DNA of 64,000 nucleotides, taken from positions 682,001-746,000 of the forward strand of contig NZ_JARBAX010000002.1 of assembly GCF_028807635.1 (NCBI RefSeq), written 5' to 3'. The DNA comes from Streptomyces spiramyceticus (lineage in GTDB: Bacteria; Actinomycetota; Actinomycetes; Streptomycetales; Streptomycetaceae). The notes below the pieces were generated by a model that made no database searches, was not told the origin of the DNA, and saw only the letters and a program-made list of their open reading frames with translations. Each line of letters begins with the position of its first letter. Position 1 is the first letter of the stretch. Of this stretch, positions 52,938 to 61,983 are shown piece by piece. A program made the translations under genes and the position numbers.

Positions 52938-54344
52938 ATGACCCACCCCCGCACCCTGATCCGCGGCGGACTCGTCGTCACCGCCACCGACGAGATCCAC
53001 GCGGACGTACTGATCGAGGACGGCCGGATCGCCGCCCTCGCCGCACACGCCTCCAGCGCGGCCGATGCCTGGACGGCGGACCGTACGATCGACGCCACAG
53101 GGAAGTACGTCATCCCGGGCGGCGTCGACGCACACACCCACATGGAGCTGCCCTTCGGCGGCACCGCCGCCTCCGACACCTTCGAGACGGGCACCCGGGC
53201 GGCCGCCTGGGGCGGCACCACCACCATCGTCGACTTCGCGGTCCAGTCCGTCGGACGCGCTCTGCGCGAAGGACTCGACGCCTGGTACGCGAAGGCCGAC
53301 GGCAAATGCGCTGTCGACTACGCCTTCCACATGATCCTCTCCGACGTCAATGAGTCGTCGCTCAAAGAGATGGACCTGCTGGTGGCCGAGGGAATCACCT
53401 CCTTCAAGCTGTTCATGGCGTACCCCGGCGTCTTCTACAGCGACGACGGCAAGATCCTGCGCGCCATGCAGCAGTCCTCCCGCAACGGCGGGCTGATCAT
53501 GATGCACGCCGAGAACGGCATCGCCATCGACGTACTCGTCGAACAGGCCCTCGCCGAGGGCAGGACCGATCCGCGCTACCACGGGGAAGTGCGCAAGGTC
53601 CTCCTGGAGGCCGAGGCGACCCACCGGGCGATCCAGCTCGCGCGCGTCGCCGACGCCCCGCTGTACGTCGTGCACGTATCGGCCGAGGAGGCGGTCGCCG
53701 AGATCGCCGCCGCCCGCGACAAGGGCCTCAACGTCTTCGGCGAGACCTGCCCGCAGTACCTCTTCCTGTCCACCGACAACCTCGCCGAGCCCGACTTCGA
53801 GGGGGCGAAATACGTCTGCAGTACGCCACTTCGGCCACGCGAGCACCAGGCGGCGCTGTGGCGGGGCCTGCGGACCAATGACCTTCAGGTCGTGTCGACG
53901 GACCACTGCCCCTTCTGCTTTTCGGGGCAGAAGGAGCTGGGCCGCGGCGACTTCTCGAAGATCCCGAACGGGCTGCCGGGCGTGGAGAACCGCATGGACC
54001 TCCTCCACCAGGCCGTCGTCGACGGGCACATCACGCGCCGGCGCTGGATCGAGATCGCCTGCGCGACCCCGGCCCGCATGTTCGGCCTCTATCCGAAGAA
54101 GGGAACGATCGCGCCGGGCGCCGACGCCGATGTCGTCATCTACGACCCGCACGCCGAGCAGACCATCTCCGCCGAAACCCACCACATGAACGTCGACTAC
54201 TCGGCCTACGAGGGGAAGCGCGTCACCGGACAGGTGGAGACCGTGCTCTCGCGCGGCGAACTCGTCATCGACAAACGGAAGTTCACCGGCCGGGCGGGAC
54301 ACGGCATCTATACACCCCGATCCGCCTGCCAGAACCTGAACTAG
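52938..54344 (+). CDS. hydA: Dihydropyrimidinase
   Basis: 468 residues. The amidohydrolase core shows IPGGVDAHTHMELPFGGTAA (H-x-H metal pair), ITSFKLFMAYPGVFYSDDGK (Lys carboxylated to bridge the two metals), MMHAENG and YVVHVSAEEA (further His ligands), VVSTDHCPFCFSGQKELGRG (catalytic Asp). It opens dihydrouracil/dihydrothymine to N-carbamoyl-beta-amino acids, the second step of reductive pyrimidine breakdown, and may also act on hydantoins. Normal family length (about 460-490 aa). Confidence 0.95.
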   Translation: MTHPRTLIRGGLVVTATDEIHADVLIEDGRIAALAAHASSAADAWTADRTIDATGKYVIPGGVDAHTHMELPFGGTAASDTFETGTRAAAWGGTTTIVDFAVQSVGRALREGLDAWYAKADGKCAVDYAFHMILSDVNESSLKEMDLLVAEGITSFKLFMAYPGVFYSDDGKILRAMQQSSRNGGLIMMHAENGIAIDVLVEQALAEGRTDPRYHGEVRKVLLEAEATHRAIQLARVADAPLYVVHVSAEEAVAEIAAARDKGLNVFGETCPQYLFLSTDNLAEPDFEGAKYVCSTPLRPREHQAALWRGLRTNDLQVVSTDHCPFCFSGQKELGRGDFSKIPNGLPGVENRMDLLHQAVVDGHITRRRWIEIACATPARMFGLYPKKGTIAPGADADVVIYDPHAEQTISAETHHMNVDYSAYEGKRVTGQVETVLSRGELVIDKRKFTGRAGHGIYTPRSACQNLN

Positions 54345-54353
54345 GAGGTCCAC

Positions 54354-55355
54354 GTGGACTTCGGACTCGTCCTGCAGACCGACCCGCCCGCGTCGGAGGT
54401 CATCAGCCTGATGCGGCGCGCCGAGCGCAACGGCTTCAGCTACGGATGGACCTTCGACTCCGCCGTGCTCTGGCAGGAGCCCTTCGTCATCTACAGCCGC
54501 ATCCTCGAACACACCGAGCGGCTGATCGTCGGCCCGATGGTGACCAACCCCGGCACGCGCACCTGGGAGGTCACCGCCTCCACCTTCGCCACCCTCAACG
54601 ACATGTTCGGCAACCGGACGGTCTGCGGCATCGGACGCGGCGACTCCGCGATGCGCGTCGCGGGCCGCAAGCCCAACACCCTGGCGCGACTCGGCGAGGC
54701 GATGGGCGTCATCCGAGACCTGGCGGAGGGCCGCGAGGCGCAGGTCGACGGGCAGACGGTCAGGATCCCCTGGGTGAAGAACGGCAGCCTGCCGGTGTGG
54801 ATGGGGGCGTACGGGCCGAAGGCGCTGGCCCTGGCCGGGCAGCAGGCCGACGGGTTCATCCTTCAGCTCGCCGACCCGTACCTCACGGAGTGGATGGTCA
54901 AGGCGGTACGCACCGCCGCTTCGGACGCCGGACGGGACCCGGCGTCCATCACGATCTGCGTCGCGGCCCCGGCGTACGTCAGCGACGACCTGGCGCACGC
55001 GCGGGAGCAGTGCCGGTGGTTCGGCGGGATGGTCGGCAACCATGTGGCCGACCTGGTCGGCCGGTACGGGGAGCACTCCGGGCTCGTGCCGGAGGCGTTG
55101 ACCGAGTACATCAAACAACGGCAGGGGTACGACTACAGCCATCACGGGCGCGCAGGGAACCCGGACACCGCCTTCGTACCCGACGAGATCGTCGACCGCT
55201 TCTGCCTGCTGGGACCGGCCGAGGCGCACATCGAGAAGCTCAAGGCGCTGCGCGAGCTGGGCGTCGACCAGTTCGCGGTCTACGACATGCACGACGCGCG
55301 CGAAGCGACGATCGACGCGTACGGCGCCGAGATCATCCCTGCACTCACGTCCTGA
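54354..55355 (+). CDS. LLM-class F420-dependent oxidoreductase (TIGR03842 type)
   Basis: 333 residues from a GTG with AGGAGG nine bases upstream. It is a luciferase-like barrel: DFGLVLQTDPPASEVISLMR, SYGWTFDSAVLWQEPFVIYS, LIVGPMVTNPGTRTWEVTAS, VCGIGRGDSAMRVAGRKPNT (G-x-G-x-G-D cofactor loop), LPVWMGAYGPKALALAGQQA. The subfamily is repeatedly found with dihydropyrimidinase. There is no dihydropyrimidine dehydrogenase in this cluster, so this enzyme may take the ring-reducing step, using F420H2; that is inference. Confidence 0.9.
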   Translation: MDFGLVLQTDPPASEVISLMRRAERNGFSYGWTFDSAVLWQEPFVIYSRILEHTERLIVGPMVTNPGTRTWEVTASTFATLNDMFGNRTVCGIGRGDSAMRVAGRKPNTLARLGEAMGVIRDLAEGREAQVDGQTVRIPWVKNGSLPVWMGAYGPKALALAGQQADGFILQLADPYLTEWMVKAVRTAASDAGRDPASITICVAAPAYVSDDLAHAREQCRWFGGMVGNHVADLVGRYGEHSGLVPEALTEYIKQRQGYDYSHHGRAGNPDTAFVPDEIVDRFCLLGPAEAHIEKLKALRELGVDQFAVYDMHDAREATIDAYGAEIIPALTS

Positions 55356-55380
55356 GCCACCAGCGAAGGGTCCCGACGCC

Positions 55381-56934
<1,554 letters not shown>

Positions 56935-56949
56935 TCCGCCGGACACGCC

Positions 56950-57567
56950 CTAGGCGCGCACGTTCGACTTGTGGACGGACTTGATCGTGCACTTCCCTAT
57001 CAGGGTCTCCATGTCGTTGGCGTAGCTCAGGGCCGTGGCATGGACGCGGCCGGTCTTGGTCTTTCCCGGGGCGAGGTTCGTGACCGAGTACTGGGCGGTG
57101 GCAAGGACTGTCCCGTCCGACTTCTTCACGAACTCGAGGGTGCCGTTGTAGTTCGCGTACTGACGGGAATTGCCGTTGGTGATCCTGTACGTGAAGAGGA
57201 CGTCGCCCTCGGTCGCGGAGTCCCGCCTGATCTGGCACCGGTCGAGCCAGAAGTCCTCGTTGGCCTCGGTCGTGGTCCCGCGGCTCGAGTCGCTGTCCCG
57301 GCTCCCGCTGACGCCCGAGGGCTTGCCGGTCGACGAGGAGCCGGAGCTCGAGCTGCCGCTGGTGCTGGTGCTGGTGCCGCCCGAGCTGTACCCGTCGTCC
57401 GAGCCGAACCCGCCGCTCGAGCTGTACCCGTCGCTCGACGAGCTGGAGCTGCTGCTGCTCTTGTTGTCGTCGCAGCCACCACCACTGTCACCGCCGCGGC
57501 GGGCTCCGGTCAGGGCAACCAGGACCACGGCGACTACGGCTACGGAACGGACATGGCGAAGCTTCAT
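56950..57567 (-). CDS. Secreted Ser-rich hypothetical protein
   Basis: 205 residues. A signal peptide (MKLRHVRSVAVVAVVLVALT, GA) is followed by about 70 residues almost wholly Ser, Gly and Thr, and then a compact domain of about 100 residues (DFWLDRCQIRRDSATEGDVL, TYRITNGNSRQYANYNGTLE, TVLATAQYSVTNLAPGKTKT) with two Cys. The domain has the strand pattern of a beta-sandwich such as those of DUF4352-like secreted proteins; I cannot name the family. The TAG stop is donated by the palindrome at its 3' end. Confidence 0.75.
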   Translation of the reverse strand: MKLRHVRSVAVVAVVLVALTGARRGGDSGGGCDDNKSSSSSSSSSDGYSSSGGFGSDDGYSSGGTSTSTSGSSSSGSSSTGKPSGVSGSRDSDSSRGTTTEANEDFWLDRCQIRRDSATEGDVLFTYRITNGNSRQYANYNGTLEFVKKSDGTVLATAQYSVTNLAPGKTKTGRVHATALSYANDMETLIGKCTIKSVHKSNVRA

Positions 57568-57726
57568 GTTTTCAACCCCCGTTGAAAGGTGTCGGGATGC
57601 GCAGCGGAAGCGGAATACGTCCGAATGCGATGGGGAGTTCCCTCAAGGGCCTGAACCACCTTGACGGGCGCACGACACCTTAACAGCGGCCTCCGAGCAC
57701 TTCGAATCAGCGCAGAATCCTCGTGC

Positions 57727-58752
57727 TCACAGGCTTTCCTCGATGCGCTCGACGGCGAGGATCGCGCCGTACGCGATCAGGTGGACCGTGCAGTGGTCGG
57801 AGTGCTGAGGGGTCTTCCAGGCCTGCACGTCTTCGCCAGTGATCCGGTTCGGGGCGAGGGCGGCCAGCAGTGCGAGACGGGCGCCCGCGCTCGGAGCCTC
57901 CGGCAGGAACGGATGCGTCGTGACGCCGTCCCAGTCGGCCACCACCTTCCGTACAAACGCCTGATCGCCGTCGGAGAGCAGTCCCGCGCCCATCGATCCG
58001 GCCTCGCGCAGCGCTCCGTACGCCGCACCGACGGGTGTTCCCACTGCCCAGTCAGGCTCCTCCAGCTCCGCCGGCTGGGGGACGCTGTTGTCGTGGCTGG
58101 GGCTGAACCTGCGGCGCATCTCGGCGACCTCCTGCCGCGATGTGTCCACGATGGGGAGGCTGGTGCCGGGCCTCAGCTCACGGGCGATCGCATCCGAGAG
58201 GCGACGGCCCGCCGCGCTCTCCAGGAAGCGCGCCTTCTGCGCCTCGTCGGTCATGGAGCTGTCGGAGAGCAGCGCCGACGCGATGCGGTTGATGAAGTGG
58301 AAGGCGAGGGCCGTACCGATGAACTCGGCTGCCTGCTCCGGCGGAAAGGGGCGCTCGGTGGACGGCGCACCGATCGCCCGGCCCCACGCCAGCAGCCGTG
58401 CCTGCGCCGGATCGGCCGGCTCTTCGCCGCGCCCGATCGTCTCCGCGAGGGCGCAGTCGCCGCCCGCGTACAGCAGCATGGTGTGCGCGTTGATGCAGAA
58501 CTCGCACTCGTTCGCCAGTGACACCCCCGTGGCCACCAGCTCTTTTGCTGTGCGGGACGTCTGCCCCGCCAGCAGGGACTCGCGCATCAGCGCCCAGGTG
58601 GCTGCCAGCACCGGGGGAGCGGACGACAGCACGGTGAACGTCGCCGGGGCCTGGATGCCGAAGTCGGTGTCCAGTTGGGCGTAGACGTCGGCGACGACTC
58701 CGGTCGCGGACTTGGCGGGTACGGGTGAGGTGAAGCGGAAAGGTCCAGTCAT
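57727..58752 (-). CDS. AhpD/carboxymuconolactone decarboxylase-fold protein
   Basis: 341 residues from the ATG at 58752. The signature C-E-F-C-x-x-x-H occurs in NECEFCINAHTMLLYAGGDC, as in alkylhydroperoxidase AhpD, with two redox Cys and a proton-relay His. VVADVYAQLDTDFGIQAPAT and LAATWALMRESLLAGQTSRT match the N-terminal helices. It is about twice the size of AhpD, and the C-terminal half (VRKVVADWDGVTTHPFLPEA) looks like a second, diverged copy without the Cys pair. It probably reduces peroxides. Confidence 0.85.
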   Translation of the reverse strand: MTGPFRFTSPVPAKSATGVVADVYAQLDTDFGIQAPATFTVLSSAPPVLAATWALMRESLLAGQTSRTAKELVATGVSLANECEFCINAHTMLLYAGGDCALAETIGRGEEPADPAQARLLAWGRAIGAPSTERPFPPEQAAEFIGTALAFHFINRIASALLSDSSMTDEAQKARFLESAAGRRLSDAIARELRPGTSLPIVDTSRQEVAEMRRRFSPSHDNSVPQPAELEEPDWAVGTPVGAAYGALREAGSMGAGLLSDGDQAFVRKVVADWDGVTTHPFLPEAPSAGARLALLAALAPNRITGEDVQAWKTPQHSDHCTVHLIAYGAILAVERIEESL

Positions 58753-58905
58753 GGTGACGATGCTCGCCCGCGGGCCGGGTCCCCGTCGTCGTACACCAGG
58801 AGGCATTCCCGGCTGCGCCCGGCATGCGGCGTCGCGCCGGGACTACTTCCCCGGAAGTAGCGCGAAAGCCGTCTGCGGGGAGGAGGCGCGGGGTGGGAGC
58901 GGCGT

Positions 58906-59096
58906 CTAGGGCGTGTCCGGCGGATCAGGCCGGCTTCAGGGTGCGGCGCCTTCTCTGTGCTGGTGAGCGGGGTCTGGTGCGTGCAGCTGCAAGGCGGAGG
59001 AGGGAGTCGACGCGGAGCGTCGGCGAGTGACGACAACGCCGCAGATGTGCGTGCCAGGCCCCGCGGCCCAGGCGTGATCCGCCGGACACGCACTAG
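58906..59096. mobile_element. MITE-like element with CTAG-bounded inverted repeats
   Basis: 191 bp. It begins CTAG GGCGTGTCCGGCGGATCA and ends TGATCCGCCGGACACGC ACTAG, the arms of the 48-bp palindrome at 56906 separated by about 140 bp of non-coding sequence. No transposase fits inside. It ends 10 bp before the ATG of the sensor kinase. The ends resemble the ends of IS5-type elements in this window that also sit in CTAG. It also divides the region between the divergent AhpD-like and kinase genes. Confidence 0.75.
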
Positions 59097-59106
59097 GGTG
59101 CGGTTC

Positions 59107-60237
59107 ATGCGCGGGGATCAGCGGGATCGGCATGCCTGGCGAACGGGGCTCATCGACACGGGGCTTGCGGCCGTCATCGGCGGCGCGGTCCTCCTCGCGG
59201 GCTTCACCACGTCGGGACCGCGGCCCGGTAACGCCGACGTAGTCCTGGTCATGGCAGGGTCGCTGGCGCTCGCCGTGCACCGCCGTGCCCCCGTCCCGGT
59301 GCTGGTCTTCACCGCGGCCTGCATGCTCGGTTACGCCGTACACGCGAATCCGGGGACTTCGGCGGCGTTCCCGGTGGTCGCCGGCGTGCACGCGGTGACC
59401 CGGGCAGGGCACCGGGCGGCGGCGGTCGGCGTGAGCGTCGTCTTCCTCGTGGGGTTCTTCTTCGCGAGCACGTCCGGGGACGGGTTCGAACGCACGCTGC
59501 TGCTGCACGGCTGGTTCATCTGCGCCGGGGTGACCGGGCTCATCGACAAGAACTGGCAGGCGTATCTGCGTCAGACCGAAGAGCGCGCCGCCGAGGCGGA
59601 ACGCACCCGCGAAGAGGCCGCGCTGCGCCGGGCGGGAGAGGAGCGGCTGCGGATCGCGCGTGAACTGCACGACTCGCTCACCCACTCCATCTCGATCGTC
59701 AAGCTCCAGGCGGGAGTTGCGGTCCACCTGGCGCGCAAGCGGGGCGAGGAGGTCCCGGAGGCGCTGCTCGCCATCCAGGAGGCGAGCGGCGAGGCCATGC
59801 GCGAGCTGCGGGCGACGCTCGACGTGCTGCGCACCGACGTCGTACCGCCCGGCAGCGGCCTCGACAGGCTCGGCGAACTCGTCGAGCGCGCCCGTGCGGC
59901 CGGACTCGCCGCCTCGGTGACCGTCACGGGTGAGGAACGTCGGCTGCCCGCAGACGTCGACAGGGCGGCGTACCGCATCGTCCAGGAGGCACTCACCAAT
60001 GTCGCCCGGCACGCGGGCCGGGCCAAGGCCTCCGTCCAACTCACCTATGCGAGCGATCACTTGGCCGTACAGATAGACGACGAGGGCGCGTCCACCACGG
60101 CCGACCCGCCCACTCCCGGCACCGGCCTGACCGGCATGCGCGAGCGTGTCACGGCGCTCGGCGGTGTCCTGCACGCCGCCCCGCGCCCCGACGGCGGCTT
60201 CACCGTACGGGCCGAACTTCCCCTGGGGGCCTCATGA
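59107..60237 (+). CDS. Sensor histidine kinase (NarL-type system)
   Basis: 376 residues from the ATG at 59107. Five hydrophobic segments span residues 15-140, e.g. GLIDTGLAAVIGGAVLLAGF and SVVFLVGFFFASTSG. The HisKA_3 phospho-acceptor is in RIARELHDSLTHSISIVKLQ. The ATPase part has AYRIVQEALTNVARHAGRAK (N box) and PGTGLTGMRERVTALGGVLH (G box). It overlaps the response regulator by 4 bp. The signal is unknown. A CTAG-bounded repeat ends 10 bp upstream of its start and may replace its native upstream sequence. Confidence 0.93.
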   Translation: MRGDQRDRHAWRTGLIDTGLAAVIGGAVLLAGFTTSGPRPGNADVVLVMAGSLALAVHRRAPVPVLVFTAACMLGYAVHANPGTSAAFPVVAGVHAVTRAGHRAAAVGVSVVFLVGFFFASTSGDGFERTLLLHGWFICAGVTGLIDKNWQAYLRQTEERAAEAERTREEAALRRAGEERLRIARELHDSLTHSISIVKLQAGVAVHLARKRGEEVPEALLAIQEASGEAMRELRATLDVLRTDVVPPGSGLDRLGELVERARAAGLAASVTVTGEERRLPADVDRAAYRIVQEALTNVARHAGRAKASVQLTYASDHLAVQIDDEGASTTADPPTPGTGLTGMRERVTALGGVLHAAPRPDGGFTVRAELPLGAS

Positions 60238-60911
60238 TCCGCGTGCTGGTCGTCGACGACCAGGCGCTGATGCGGGCAGGCTTCCGCGCCCTCATCGACG
60301 CCGAGGACGACATCGAGGTCGTCGCGGAGGCCCCCGACGGCCGCCAGGGCCTCGAACTCGCCCGCCGCCACGTCCCGGACGTCGCGCTCGTCGACGTACA
60401 GATGCCGGTCATGACCGGCATCGAAACCACCCGCCACATCGCCGAAGACCCCGCGCTGGCCGGGGTGCATGTCGTCATCCTCACCAACTACGGCCTCGAC
60501 GAGTACGTCTTCGACGCCCTGCGCGCCGGGGCCGCCGGCTTCCTCCTCAAGGACACCGAACCGGCCGACCTGCTCCAGGCCATCCGCATCGCGGCCCGCG
60601 GCGACGCCCTCCTCTCGCCGTCCGTCACCCGCCGCCTCATCACCGAATTCGTCGCCCGCCCACCGGACCGCCACACCGCCCCCGGCTTCGAGACCCTCAC
60701 CCGGCGCGAATGCGAGGTCGCGGCGCTGGTCGCGCACGGCCTGACGAACGAGGAGATCGCCGACCACATGGTGATCAGCCCGTTCACGGCCAAGACCCAT
60801 GTCAGCCGCGCGATGATCAAGCTGGGTGCTCGCGACCGTGCCCAACTGGTCGTATTCGCCTACGAGTCGGGGCTCGTCGCACCGGGACCAGGTTTGCCCA
60901 CGCCGCAGTGA
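60234..60911 (+). CDS. NarL/LuxR-family response regulator
   Basis: 225 residues, start overlapping the kinase stop (ATGA). The receiver domain has VLVVDDQALMRAGFRALIDA, phospho-Asp in DVALVDVQMPVMTGIETTRH, and Lys in AGAAGFLLKDTEPADLLQAI. The C-terminal LuxR-type helix-turn-helix is LTRRECEVAALVAHGLTNEE followed by IADHMVISPFTAKTHVSRAM. It is the partner of the preceding kinase and a transcription factor. Confidence 0.96.
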   Translation: MIRVLVVDDQALMRAGFRALIDAEDDIEVVAEAPDGRQGLELARRHVPDVALVDVQMPVMTGIETTRHIAEDPALAGVHVVILTNYGLDEYVFDALRAGAAGFLLKDTEPADLLQAIRIAARGDALLSPSVTRRLITEFVARPPDRHTAPGFETLTRRECEVAALVAHGLTNEEIADHMVISPFTAKTHVSRAMIKLGARDRAQLVVFAYESGLVAPGPGLPTPQ

Positions 60912-60975
60912 AACGGTCCGCCTCGCGGAGCCCGTTGCTAACCTCGTGTCCATCGAATCTGCGGGGGAGGTGTGG

Positions 60976-61983
60976 ATGCGGCTGGTCTTCGTGCACGGGA
61001 TAGGCGGCCCCCGTGAGTGCGACCGCGAACTCACCGTCTGGCAAAGGGCATTGGCCGCTGGTATGAGTGTGGGCGGCCACACCCGGATGGCCCGCGAACT
61101 GGAGCGGCCCGGTGGCGCGGTGGAGTGCGTTTTCGCGTACTACGGCGACCTCTTCCGGCGCCCGCAGGCGCAGGGCGCGGGTTCCGGTCCGCTCGACGAC
61201 GAGGAGGCCCGGATCCTCGTCGACCTGCTGGCCGAGCTGGTCGACGTACTGGCTGCGGAACACGAGCAGAACGCCGGACCTGCGGGCCACAAGCGCGGCG
61301 GCGACGACTACGAGTCGGGCCGCAGGCTGCTGGAACACGCGCGGGCCGAGGCCGCCCCCAGGCCGCAGGCCCAGGGCAGCATGTCACTGGTGCGCCGCGC
61401 GCTCAACGTCGCGACGACCCTCCTGTCCTGGCAGCCGTGGGGCGGAGCCGCCCAGTGGGCGGCGCCCAAGCTGATGGTCCGGGACCTCGCACAGGTCTCC
61501 CGCTATCTGGCGCGCGTCGAGCACGACAAGGCCGGCGTCGGCCTGGACCGGCGTATCCGCGCGCGGGTCGCCGAGGCGGTCGGGGACGGGCCCGCCGTGG
61601 TGGTGGCGCATTCCCTGGGCACGATCGTGGCACTGGAGGCCCTGCACGAACTGCGCGCCGCCGTACCGCTGTTCGTCACGCTCGGCTCGCCGCTGGCCAT
61701 GCGCACCGTCGTACGGCCGAAGCTCGTGCCGCAGCCGCCGGGCACGCCCCCAGGGCTGGCATGCTGGCTGAACTTCTGGGACCGGGACGACGTCATCGCC
61801 GTACGCCCCGTCCTGGAGCGTGACTTCGCGGTGAACGCGGCAGCGGTCGGCCCGGACAGCAGGCGCGTCGACTCCGACGGCATCTGGGTCCACCCGGCGG
61901 TGAAATACCTGGCCCAGCCCGGCGTAGCGGCACCCATCGCCGAGGCCCTCCCGCAGACCGGACACCACCGGGGCGGCGGATGA
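60976..61983 (+). CDS. Lipase-like alpha/beta hydrolase (PGAP1-type fold)
   Basis: 335 residues; GGGGAGGTG precedes the ATG. MRLVFVHGIGGPRECDRELT starts the fold, and the nucleophile elbow is PAVVVAHSLGTIVALEALHE (H-S-L-G-T). VTLGSPLAMRTVVRPK and NFWDRDDVIAVRPVLERDFA carry the acid region; His in GIWVHPAVKYLAQPG. The protein is soluble. Its stop overlaps the start of the caspase-like gene (ATGA), so the two are coupled. A hydrolase of this type next to a caspase could be an effector or partner in a conflict system; that is inference. Confidence 0.85.
   Translation: MRLVFVHGIGGPRECDRELTVWQRALAAGMSVGGHTRMARELERPGGAVECVFAYYGDLFRRPQAQGAGSGPLDDEEARILVDLLAELVDVLAAEHEQNAGPAGHKRGGDDYESGRRLLEHARAEAAPRPQAQGSMSLVRRALNVATTLLSWQPWGGAAQWAAPKLMVRDLAQVSRYLARVEHDKAGVGLDRRIRARVAEAVGDGPAVVVAHSLGTIVALEALHELRAAVPLFVTLGSPLAMRTVVRPKLVPQPPGTPPGLACWLNFWDRDDVIAVRPVLERDFAVNAAAVGPDSRRVDSDGIWVHPAVKYLAQPGVAAPIAEALPQTGHHRGGG

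Noticed and set aside
57570..57587. TTTCAAC-CCCC-GTTGAAA palindrome, with a similar TTCAAC/GTTGAA at about 29553
   Set aside because: Short, at unrelated gene positions (a start region and a 3' region); most likely coincidence.
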